DNA of 64,000 nt, taken from assembly GCA_965212075.1 (NCBI GenBank), contig OZ243043.1:186001-250000 (forward strand). The letters run 5' to 3'. Below the pieces are notes generated by a model that saw only the letters and a list, made by a program, of their open reading frames with translations, had not been told where the DNA came from and did not search any database. How positions within the stretch are numbered: position 1 is the stretch's first letter; every line of letters starts with the position of its first letter. Shown here in pieces: positions 56,952 through 64,000 of the stretch. This stretch comes from CBDBUR01 sp965212075 (GTDB taxonomy: Bacteria > Pseudomonadota > Alphaproteobacteria > JAPOUT01 > G958296285). The translations under genes and the position numbers were made by a program.

Positions 56952-58739
56952 ATGGAGATGAGCGCGGTCATATTGTCTTTGTTGGCCGCGAGTCTGCTGG
57001 CGGCGGCAGGTGTTTGGGTCTATCGGCAGTCTAAGTCTGCCTCACGAGGCGGCGGGGGGCATATACGGCCTCAAATCGCCGATGTGGCGATCGGCGCGGC
57101 TTTGCAATGCGTCTGGGATTGGAATATCGCGCAGAGGCAGTTTTGGGTCTCGCCGCTGCTGGAGAAGATGCTCGGATTAGCGCCTCAGGCTTTGTGCGGT
57201 GCGCCGGACAAATGGATGGCGCTGATTCATCCTGACGATCGCGCTACATGTCTGGCGGCTTTTGAGAATTATGCGCGCTATAAAAACACGACATTTCGCA
57301 TGGAGTTCAGATTGCGCCATGCGCAGGGGCATTATCTATGGATTGAGCTGCGCGCGGGCATGGTAGGAGAGCGCTGCGTCGGCCTCGCCGGAGAGATCAC
57401 GCAGCGCAAGCAGGTTGAAGAGCGTTTATTGCATGGCGCGATCTATGATCCGCTGACCGGCCTGCCGAACCGCGCTTTGCTGCTTGACCGCTTGGAGCGC
57501 ATGATTCGCGCGGCGTCAGCGCAAGCAGGGCCGTCTCTGGCGGTGCTTGATCTCCACCGCTTTCGCGAGGTCAATGAGGCTTTGGGGCATTTAGCCGGCG
57601 ATCGTTTGCTATTTTTGATCGCGCAGCGTTTGACGCAGAACGCGCCGCCGGGCAGCAGCGTGGCGCGCACTGGATCAAATCAATTTGCGTTTCTGGTGCC
57701 GCCGCATATTGCACCGCGCATGCCGGAATTGGTGAAAGAGCTCGTGGCACATATCTGCGCGCCGCTCAAGATTTTGGAGCAAGAGGTTGTTCCCTCCTGC
57801 GCACTAGGCTGGGCGGAATGGCATGATCGCTCTGAAGATGCGCGCGCTTTGATGAAAGATGCCGAAATTGCATTGCAGCAAGCGCGCCAGATGGCGGGGG
57901 AGCGGGGGAAGATCATGCGGTTTGATGCGCATATGCGTCGGGTGGATGCCCGCCATATGGCGATCGCATCGGATTTGCGCCACGCGCTCGCGCGCAAAGA
58001 AATTGAAATGCACTACCAGCCAATCATTCGCCTCGCTGATACCAAAGCGGCGGGCTTTGAAGCTTTGATGCGCTGGCGGCATCCGAAATATGGCATGATC
58101 ACACCGGCGGAATTTATCCCGCTTGCCGAGGAGAGCGGCCTGATTGATGATCTTGGCCGCTTTGCGCTCACAAGCGCTACCAAAGAGCTGAGCCGCTGGC
58201 AGTTAATTTATCGCCATGATCCGCCGCTTTTTGTCAGCGTCAACATTTCCCGCCGCGAACTTTTCCGCGAAAGTCTGGCGCAAGATGTCAAAGATAGTCT
58301 GGCGCAGGCATTTTTAGCACCCGGCATGTTGAAGCTGGAAGTGACGGAAGGCTTAATCATGCGCCATCCGGATCGCGCCGGGCAGTCTTTGGCGCAATTG
58401 CGCGCTGTCGGCGCGCATATCGCGATTGACGATTTTGGCGCGGGTTATTCCTCTTTGGGCTGGCTGCAGCATCTGCCTTTTGATGTGATCAAGATTGATC
58501 GCGCTTTGATCGGTGAAGGGCTTGCACAATATGGTGCGGAGTCGGCGGCGATCGTGCGCGCGGTTGTCAGCATGGCGCATGATATGTCGGTGAAGGTCGT
58601 CGCGGAAGGAACGGATTCGTCGCAAAAGGCGGTCTCTTTGCGCGATACCGGCTGTGATTATGCGCAGGGATTTTATTACGCTCATCCGATGAATAAGGAT
58701 AAAGTGCGCGCTTTTTTGCCGCGCAATCGCCCCCGCTAG
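56952..58739 (+). CDS. PAS-GGDEF-EAL protein, likely c-di-GMP phosphodiesterase
   Basis: 595 residues. One N-terminal helix (about 4-23), a PAS domain (about 50-160, WDWNIAQRQFWVSPLLEKMLGL, ending AGEITQRKQVEERL), a GGDEF domain (DPLTGLPNRALLLDRL; signature reads GSNQF instead of GGDEF, so cyclase activity is unlikely), and an EAL domain with GFEALMRWRHP, SVNISRREL, LEVTEG, IDDFGAGYSSLGWL, IKIDRALI and GCDYAQGFYYAHPM. The EAL metal and base residues look intact. It begins one base after the thrC stop. The signal for the PAS domain is unknown. Confidence 0.88.
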   Translation: MEMSAVILSLLAASLLAAAGVWVYRQSKSASRGGGGHIRPQIADVAIGAALQCVWDWNIAQRQFWVSPLLEKMLGLAPQALCGAPDKWMALIHPDDRATCLAAFENYARYKNTTFRMEFRLRHAQGHYLWIELRAGMVGERCVGLAGEITQRKQVEERLLHGAIYDPLTGLPNRALLLDRLERMIRAASAQAGPSLAVLDLHRFREVNEALGHLAGDRLLFLIAQRLTQNAPPGSSVARTGSNQFAFLVPPHIAPRMPELVKELVAHICAPLKILEQEVVPSCALGWAEWHDRSEDARALMKDAEIALQQARQMAGERGKIMRFDAHMRRVDARHMAIASDLRHALARKEIEMHYQPIIRLADTKAAGFEALMRWRHPKYGMITPAEFIPLAEESGLIDDLGRFALTSATKELSRWQLIYRHDPPLFVSVNISRRELFRESLAQDVKDSLAQAFLAPGMLKLEVTEGLIMRHPDRAGQSLAQLRAVGAHIAIDDFGAGYSSLGWLQHLPFDVIKIDRALIGEGLAQYGAESAAIVRAVVSMAHDMSVKVVAEGTDSSQKAVSLRDTGCDYAQGFYYAHPMNKDKVRAFLPRNRPR

Positions 58740-58795
58740 ATTCTTTGCGTTAGATTTTTATTGAAGCTTTGGCTTTTCTAGGGAATAATGGATTT

Positions 58796-59380
58796 ATGCG
58801 CTCTTTTTGGCAATCTCTTCTTTTTTGGCAATCTCTTCGGCGATATTTAGCTGGATTCTTATGGCTTGCGTTGGTCATCTTGCCGCCCGCAGCATGGCCG
58901 CAGGCAGCAGAACCACAAGACTGGCCGGACATTTTTCCACCCAAGCCGCAAGTGCGGCTGATCGCTGCGCAAACGGCTATCGGGCAGGGGCGCATTGAGG
59001 CCGGTGTTCATATCCGCCTCGGCAGCGCGTGGAAGACCTATGCCAAAAACCCCGGTGAAACCGGCATCGCGCCAAAATTTCTCTGGTCGGAATCGGAGAA
59101 TCTGAAATCAGCTCAGGTGCGCTTTCCACAGCCGAAGCGCATCAAAGTCTTTAGCAGCGAGCTCATCGGCTATCAAGATGAGGTCATTTTTCCTGTGATC
59201 GTCAATGTCAAAGATCGCACACGGCCTCTGCATTTGCGGCTGGACCTATCCTATGCGATCTGCGCGGATTTATGCATACCGCTGCGCGAGCAACTTCATC
59301 TCACTCTGGCACCCGGAAGAGCGTCGGCGAGCGCTGATGCGCCGCACATAAACCGCTTTATCGACAAACTGCCCAAATAA
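58796..59380 (+). CDS. Secreted DsbD N-terminal-like domain protein
   Basis: 194 residues. Hydrophobic N-terminus with a duplicated FWQSL (18-base repeat) then LWLALVILPPAAWPQAAE as signal peptide. The body resembles the DsbD alpha domain: GVHIRLGSAWKTYAKNPGETGIAPKF, YQDEVIFPVIV and the Cys motif LSYAICADLCIPL. It lacks the transmembrane and thioredoxin parts of DsbD. It may receive electrons in periplasmic thiol reduction. Confidence 0.75.
   Translation: MRSFWQSLLFWQSLRRYLAGFLWLALVILPPAAWPQAAEPQDWPDIFPPKPQVRLIAAQTAIGQGRIEAGVHIRLGSAWKTYAKNPGETGIAPKFLWSESENLKSAQVRFPQPKRIKVFSSELIGYQDEVIFPVIVNVKDRTRPLHLRLDLSYAICADLCIPLREQLHLTLAPGRASASADAPHINRFIDKLPK
58804..58838. repeat. 18-bp direct repeat in the signal region
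   Basis: TTTTTGGCAATCTCTTC at 58804 and 58822. In frame; it doubles FWQSL. Confidence 0.9.
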
Positions 59381-59431
59381 TGCGATAACAAAACCAAAAT
59401 CATCGCTAAAACCATTAAAGAGGAGAGAAAA

Positions 59432-59917
59432 ATGACAATTCAGGCTGGGGAACAAATTCCTGAAGCAAAATTGAGCTATATGGCCAAAGGCGGCATAGAG
59501 CGGCTCAACACCAAAGAGTTTTTTAAGGGCAAGCGCGTCGTGCTGTTTGCGGTGCCGGGCGCGTTCACGCCGACCTGCTCCAACGATCACCTGCCGGGCT
59601 TTGTGAGCCGCGCGGCTGAGATCAAAGCCAAAGGCGTTGATGTGATCGCCTGCATGTCGGTCAATGATGTGTTCGTGATGAATGCGTGGGGCAAGCAGAA
59701 GGGTGTTGGCGATGACGTGATGATGCTGTCCGATGGCAATGGCGATTTCGCCAAAAGTTTGGGGCTGGATTTTGATGCGTCCGCGATGGGCATGGGGGTG
59801 CGCTCGTGGCGCTTTTCCATGCTGGTGGATGACGGCAAAGTCGTGCAGTTCAATCGCGAGCCCAATCCGGGAGAAGCCAAAATCAGTGGCGCTGAGAACA
59901 TTCTTGAGCAATTATAA
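59432..59917 (+). CDS. Peroxiredoxin, Prx5/redoxin type
   Basis: 161 residues. Peroxidatic Cys49 in VPGAFTPTCSNDHLPGF, then VDVIACMSVNDVFVMNAWGKQ and GVRSWRFSMLVDDGKV. It reduces hydroperoxides using thioredoxin, glutaredoxin or glutathione. GAGGAGAG precedes the ATG. No fused glutaredoxin domain. Confidence 0.95.
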   Translation: MTIQAGEQIPEAKLSYMAKGGIERLNTKEFFKGKRVVLFAVPGAFTPTCSNDHLPGFVSRAAEIKAKGVDVIACMSVNDVFVMNAWGKQKGVGDDVMMLSDGNGDFAKSLGLDFDASAMGMGVRSWRFSMLVDDGKVVQFNREPNPGEAKISGAENILEQL

Positions 59918-61004
59918 ATATCTTTTTTTATTTTTGGCATTTTTGGTTGCGCCTCCGGCCTATGGGCAGGAGGGAGGATTTTTCGCGCTGCTTGACGAAG
60001 ATCGCCGCCGCGAATTGACGATTGAGTTCGGCCTGTCTTTTATGGAAGATCCAGTGTTTCGCGGCTTTGAGGCAGGCGGCCTCATTCATCCAGCGACCAA
60101 AGTGAACTTAAAAACGCCGCGTCATATTTCAACTTCATTTGGCTGGCGGCTCAATGACTGGCTGCGTGTGGAAGCGAGCGTCAATTTTAACGCCGCTGAT
60201 TTTGATGGTGCCAGCTCAGTCGGTGATCCGCTAGAAGGTGGGTTCAATCAGTTTTATCAAGATCGATCGAGGGGATTTGCCGCAGTTAACGCAGAGACCG
60301 CCCTTTTAAACCTATTGGCGAATCAGGATTTTGAGGATGAGGATGGGAATCCCACAACCTATGGCGCAGCGATTGCACTCATGCCGGCATATGACGCCGC
60401 GATGATGGCTGATGATGAATGTGATGAGGCTTGTGCAAGAATGGCAGCCGAGGTGGCGCTCGCCGAGCGCGCGGAGGTGATTGTAAGGGATGAAGACACC
60501 GGCGCCCAAATTTTGACGACGACAGGTTATTCGGCGAATGGGACATTTTTCAGCATTGGCAGCTTTTTGAGCGCTTACGCCGATATTCCGATCACGCGCA
60601 ATTTCTGGCTCTATGGCGGCGGCGGGGCGGGCGTTGCATGGAGTCATGTCAAAGACGGCTTTTATGAACGCGCCATCACCTCGACGGTTGATGGTGATAG
60701 CCTTCCCCCGATACAAGAAGCTATTGAAGAAAGAATCGACATAGACGCATTGGGCATAGACAATTTGGATGCCATCACCACAGGGCTGCAAGGTCAGAGC
60801 CGCACAGACACGCAAAGGACAAATATAGTGAGCACGGTGACCTCTTTCGCTGTGACCGCCTCGGTGGGCATGCGCACCGCTCTATTTGAGGGTCTGGTGT
60901 TGGATAGCGGCTACCAGATCATCTGGACGCAGCAGGGTTTTTATCGCGGCGCAGATGAAGAGATCGCGCATTTGCTGCGCATCGGCTTTGTGTTTAATTA
61001 TTAA
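59904..61004 (+). CDS. Outer-membrane beta-barrel protein with a large acidic loop
   Basis: 366 residues from TTG 59904, inside the end of the peroxiredoxin gene; GAG lies about seven bases upstream. Signal peptide (LFLFLAFLVAPPAYGQE). Strands: LTIEFGLSFMED, ISTSFGWRLNDWLRVEASVNF, FLSAYADIPITRNFWLYGGGGAGVAWSHV, FAVTASVGMRTAL, and final LLRIGFVFNY. Between them (about 110-200) is an acidic segment with two Cys (DDECDEACARM). The frame is open further upstream (to 59733), but that part is the peroxiredoxin shadow. Function unknown. Confidence 0.72.
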   Translation: MSNYKYLFLFLAFLVAPPAYGQEGGFFALLDEDRRRELTIEFGLSFMEDPVFRGFEAGGLIHPATKVNLKTPRHISTSFGWRLNDWLRVEASVNFNAADFDGASSVGDPLEGGFNQFYQDRSRGFAAVNAETALLNLLANQDFEDEDGNPTTYGAAIALMPAYDAAMMADDECDEACARMAAEVALAERAEVIVRDEDTGAQILTTTGYSANGTFFSIGSFLSAYADIPITRNFWLYGGGGAGVAWSHVKDGFYERAITSTVDGDSLPPIQEAIEERIDIDALGIDNLDAITTGLQGQSRTDTQRTNIVSTVTSFAVTASVGMRTALFEGLVLDSGYQIIWTQQGFYRGADEEIAHLLRIGFVFNY

Positions 61005-61431
61005 TTTCTAAAATCGCCTGCCGCGCGAGTTCATCGGCCAGCTCATTGCCCGGATTGCCGGAATGGCCGCGAACCCACTCCCATGTAATTTCGTGCTGAG
61101 CGGCTTCTTCGCTGAGCTGCTGCCAGAGATCTTTATTTCTGACAGGTTTGCGGTTTGCGTTTTTCCAGCCATTGCGCTGCCATTTTTGAATCCACGACGT
61201 GATGCCCTGTTTGACATAGTCGGAATCGGTATAGAGCGTGATCTGGCTGTCTTTGGGGCAGGCGCAAAGCGCCTTGATCGCCGCGGTGAGCTCCATGCGA
61301 TTATTGGTGGTGTCGGCGGCGCTGCCGCGCAGCTGCCGCTCTTTGCCGTTTTGGCGCAGCACGACGCCCCAGCCCCCCGGCCCGGGATTACCGGAGCAGG
61401 CACCATCCACCCAGATCTCGATCCGGCTCAT
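60994..61431 (-). CDS. rnhA: Ribonuclease HI
   Basis: 145 residues. Catalytic acids: Asp in EIWVDGACSGNPGPGGWG, Glu in NNRMELTAAI, Asp in LYTDSDYVKQGI, Asp in GNELADELA. It removes RNA from RNA-DNA hybrids. Third gene of ispH-thrB-rnhA; it overlaps thrB by four bases and the convergent barrel gene by 11. Confidence 0.97.
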   Translation of the reverse strand: MSRIEIWVDGACSGNPGPGGWGVVLRQNGKERQLRGSAADTTNNRMELTAAIKALCACPKDSQITLYTDSDYVKQGITSWIQKWQRNGWKNANRKPVRNKDLWQQLSEEAAQHEITWEWVRGHSGNPGNELADELARQAILEINN

Positions 61432-62375
61432 ATCAGCCTACCGCCATTTTTGTGAAATCGCCAGCGCCGGAGATATTCTTCGGGGTCTTTCGGTGGGACA
61501 TGGGTTGCACCACTGTGAAAATTTGACCAGTCGGCGATCCGCGTGAGCAGAAAGCGCAAAGCCGCGCCGCGGCACAGAATCGGCAGAGCCTGATGTTCGT
61601 CTGGTGTCAGCGCGCGGATCTGGCTGTAATGTTCAATCATCTTTTGCGCTTTTTCTTTAATGGCTTCGCCTTGCGGCGTGAAGCACCAAGCATTAAGGCA
61701 GATGGCGAGATCATAGGCAAGCAGATCGTTGCAGGCAAAATAGAAATCAATTATTCCGGGATTCGCGCGCGCAGACTGCGCGGGATTGAACAGAGCGTTA
61801 TCGGGAAACAGATCGGCATGGATGATTCCCTGCGGCAAGTCTTGCGGCCATGCGGCTTGGAGGTCGCGGATTTCATCTTTTAGTTCTTGGTGAATGTTTT
61901 GATATTGTCCGTCTTTTGTCAGCAGTCCAGCCCATGAGGGGGGTGCCATTTGATTTTTGCGCTGCAGCGGGAAGTCCTGTGCGGCGAGGTGCATCTGCGC
62001 AAGGGTAGCGCCGAGCTGCGCGCATTGATCTGCGGAAGGGTTTGTCGGGCTCTGGCCCTGCAAAAAGGAAATCAGCGCCGCCGGTCTTCTGGCCAGAGGG
62101 CGGTAGAGCGCGCCATCCTCACCGGCGAGAGAGGTCGCAACCCGCAGCCCCTTCGCCGCGAGATGGTTCATCAAGCCCAAGAAAAACGGCAAGTCTTTCT
62201 CATGCACCCGCTTTTCATAAAGGGTGAGGATGAACATGCCCTTTTCGGTTTGCAGAAAAAAATTAGAATTTTCTACGCCCTCGGCGATGCCTTTGAAAGA
62301 CAGAATACGCCCAACGTCATAATGTGTCAGAAAATCGCTGAGCTGATCATTGTCAATGAAAGTGTAGACCGCCAT
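61428..62375 (-). CDS. thrB: Homoserine kinase, ThrB type II (APH fold)
   Basis: 315 residues. Opening VYTFIDNDQLSDFLTHYDVG, SFKGIAEGVENSNFFLQTEKGMFILTLYE, and catalytic loop GIIHADLFPDNALF with IIDFYFACND. It phosphorylates homoserine for ThrC. The start overlaps the ispH stop by one base (TAATG). Confidence 0.95.
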   Translation of the reverse strand: MAVYTFIDNDQLSDFLTHYDVGRILSFKGIAEGVENSNFFLQTEKGMFILTLYEKRVHEKDLPFFLGLMNHLAAKGLRVATSLAGEDGALYRPLARRPAALISFLQGQSPTNPSADQCAQLGATLAQMHLAAQDFPLQRKNQMAPPSWAGLLTKDGQYQNIHQELKDEIRDLQAAWPQDLPQGIIHADLFPDNALFNPAQSARANPGIIDFYFACNDLLAYDLAICLNAWCFTPQGEAIKEKAQKMIEHYSQIRALTPDEHQALPILCRGAALRFLLTRIADWSNFHSGATHVPPKDPEEYLRRWRFHKNGGRLI

Positions 62376-63394
62376 TATCGGCTGAGCTCGGCGAGGGACT
62401 TGAATGTGATATTTTCATCTGGCGCATCGCTTTCAACCAGCCGGACGGGAAACCGCGCGCGCATTTCTTTGATGACATTCTGCACAAGAAATTCCGGCGT
62501 TGAAGCGCCCGCGCTCAAGCCGATGGTATGATGAACGGTGATTTCGTCCCAGCTAATCTGTCCGGCATCTTGGATGAGCTGCGCTTTTTTCGCGCGATAT
62601 TTTTGTGCCGTTTCCACGAGCCGCTGCGCATTGGACGAATTCTCCGCGCCGAGGATCAAAAACAAATCGCATTGTTCGGCGATGGCCGCAACAGCACTCT
62701 GGCGATTGGTTGTCGCATAGCAAATATCCTCGCCATTGGGCTGGGCGATGTCATCAAAGCGCGCTTTGAGCGCTTGGATAATTTCTGCGGTCTCGCTGAC
62801 CGAAAGGGTAGTCTGGGTCGCATAAGCGGTTTTTGCGGTGCGCGGCAATGTGAGTTTGTGAACATCTTCAATCGTTTCAATTAAGGTGTAGTCGCCGTCA
62901 ATATGTCCGCCAATATGTCCGATCGTGCCGATCATTTCCGGATGACCATGATGACCGATAAGAAAAACGTGCCGCCCCGCGCGCACATGGCGCTGCACTT
63001 CTTTATGAACTTTTGAGACAAGCGGGCAGGTGGCATCGAGCACATGAAAGCCGCGCGCTTGCGCTTCGGCCACAATGGCGGGTGCGACGCCATGGGCTGA
63101 AAAAATCACGCGAATGTTCTGATCTTGCGGGATTTCGCTGAGCGTCTCAACGAAGATGGCCCCAGCCTCGGCGAGCTGCTTGACCACATGGGCGTTATGG
63201 ACGATTTCGTGGCGCACATAGACCGGCGCGCCATATTTTGCGAGCGCTTCCTGCACGATGCGCACGGCGCGATCCACACCGGCGCAGAAGCCGCGCGGTC
63301 GTGCCAGCAATAGCTGCAGCTGGTCGTTTTGGCTCTTGTGCTGAGCGCGGCGAGCGCCTATCTTGTCATTATTTTGCATATTTTGATTTTGCAT
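62375..63394 (-). CDS. ispH: 4-hydroxy-3-methylbut-2-enyl diphosphate reductase IspH
   Basis: 339 residues. Fe-S Cys ligands in PRGFCAGVDRAV, DATCPLVSKVH and DICYATTNRQSA. It makes IPP and DMAPP, which also feed hopanoid precursors. The first 25 residues are polar and may not be conserved. A 12-base duplication (62899-62922) adds a Gly-His-Ile stretch after EMIGTIG. Confidence 0.97.
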   Translation of the reverse strand: MQNQNMQNNDKIGARRAQHKSQNDQLQLLLARPRGFCAGVDRAVRIVQEALAKYGAPVYVRHEIVHNAHVVKQLAEAGAIFVETLSEIPQDQNIRVIFSAHGVAPAIVAEAQARGFHVLDATCPLVSKVHKEVQRHVRAGRHVFLIGHHGHPEMIGTIGHIGGHIDGDYTLIETIEDVHKLTLPRTAKTAYATQTTLSVSETAEIIQALKARFDDIAQPNGEDICYATTNRQSAVAAIAEQCDLFLILGAENSSNAQRLVETAQKYRAKKAQLIQDAGQISWDEITVHHTIGLSAGASTPEFLVQNVIKEMRARFPVRLVESDAPDENITFKSLAELSR

Positions 63395-63405
63395 AGGACA
63401 GTTTT

Positions 63406-63963
63406 ATGCTGCGGTTTTTCATTCTTTGTCTCATGGTTTTGCCTGTTTATGGCTGTGAGTCAATACAGGTGACGCGCTATCTTGAGGCGCGCTACTGCCC
63501 TGACGCGCTGCTTCTCAAAGGCGCGGAGAGGCTGGCATCGCGCCGCGATAAAAAGCTGATTATGCGCGCTGATCTGGCTTTCCTCAATGCTTCATGTGAT
63601 GTTGATATAAAGGGGAAAAACATTGATGATCCGAAATTTGGCGTCACGGATATTGATCTCGGGGTCATATTTCACGGTGAGGTCAAAAGCGGCGCGGCGT
63701 CATCTTTTGAGCTGCCTTTATTTATGGTGTTGCTGCGCGTAAAAGATCAGCGGGTCATCTGGCGGCAGAACGCTTCGGTGCGCGCGTCACGGGGGCGTTT
63801 CACGCATCAGATAGACCTAACCTTTCCAAAAGCGCACACGCTCAATAAAGCTGAATATGTTCTGCTTGGCGGTTTTATTGTTTCTTCGGCGCAAATTGAC
63901 GATAATCTTAAACCTTACATTTCTCAGCAAAAAAAAGAATCAAAGCCGCAAAAGGGAAATTGA
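63406..63963 (+). CDS. Lipoprotein of unknown function
   Basis: 185 residues. Signal peptide with lipobox VYGC (Cys17). The mature part starts ESIQVTRYLEARYCPDALLLKGAERL and has two more Cys (about 31 and 64), a probable disulfide. A middle DIDLGVIFHGEVKSG and strand-rich FMVLLRVKDQRVIWRQNASVRA suggest a beta sandwich. The tail is Lys-rich. No family is recognised. It is divergent from ispH with an 11-base spacer. Confidence 0.68.
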   Translation: MLRFFILCLMVLPVYGCESIQVTRYLEARYCPDALLLKGAERLASRRDKKLIMRADLAFLNASCDVDIKGKNIDDPKFGVTDIDLGVIFHGEVKSGAASSFELPLFMVLLRVKDQRVIWRQNASVRASRGRFTHQIDLTFPKAHTLNKAEYVLLGGFIVSSAQIDDNLKPYISQQKKESKPQKGN

Positions 63964-64000
63964 CTTTGCGCCCAGCGTGATTAAGATAAAGGCAGCTAAG

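Overview
The window comes from an alphaproteobacterium. The best evidence is the cell-cycle module ChpT-CtrA-SciP (7434-9229) with clustered GANTC (CcrM-type) sites in front of ctrA. Typical alphaproteobacterial gene orders support this: coxB-coxA-ctaB-small protein-ctaG-coxC-surf1-thrC, ispH-thrB-rnhA, tkt-gap-pgk, a coiled-coil protein before zapA, and ybgC-tol-pal-cpoB-tilS. HpnM/HpnN genes point to hopanoids, and coxABC to aerobic respiration. The order or genus cannot be fixed from sequence alone. Gene density is high: only one spacer exceeds 300 bases, and many neighbours overlap by 1-20 bases.

Layout. 1-5.9 kb: a small membrane protein pair, tRNA-Glu, a VOC protein, a BtuB-like receptor, hpnN. 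5.9-9.4 kb: hpnM, cysQ, then chpT, ctrA and sciP. 9.4-18.7 kb: mnmA, a PmtA-like methyltransferase, tRNA-Met, a set of small enzymes and lipoproteins including a broken alpha/beta hydrolase beside an intact one, a GtrA/GtrB/GT39 glycosylation set, msrA. 18.7-22.2 kb: two acyl-CoA dehydrogenases and a diiron ferritin-like protein in one operon. 22.2-23.2 kb: hairpin repeats around a GIY-YIG nuclease gene, with two 79-bp copies that differ at one base. 23.2-24.6 kb: an amidase. 24.7-30.5 kb: the most unusual locus, four tandem lipoproteins with a subtilase (S8) core arranged A-B-A-B, followed by a small exported protein in the same operon. 30.5-36 kb: an SDR, pgk, gap, tkt. 36-40.7 kb: zapA, ygfA, yebC, ruvCAB. 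40.7-50 kb: ybgC, three paralogous outer-membrane barrels, tolQRAB, pal, cpoB, tilS. 50-57 kb: aa3 cytochrome oxidase cluster and thrC. 57-64 kb: a PAS-GGDEF-EAL phosphodiesterase, a DsbD-like domain, a peroxiredoxin, a barrel protein, rnhA, thrB, ispH and a lipoprotein.

How the genes fit together. Envelope biology dominates: hopanoid transport, the Tol-Pal constriction system, several barrels, many lipoproteins and a surface-protease candidate locus. CtrA control may reach the Tol genes, since two TTAACCAT half-sites lie just upstream of tolB. A second theme is a dense set of short direct tandem duplications. Inside reading frames their periods are 9, 12, 15 or 18 bases; in spacers the period is usually 13. 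Several make low-complexity tails or duplicated N-termini on otherwise ordinary housekeeping proteins.
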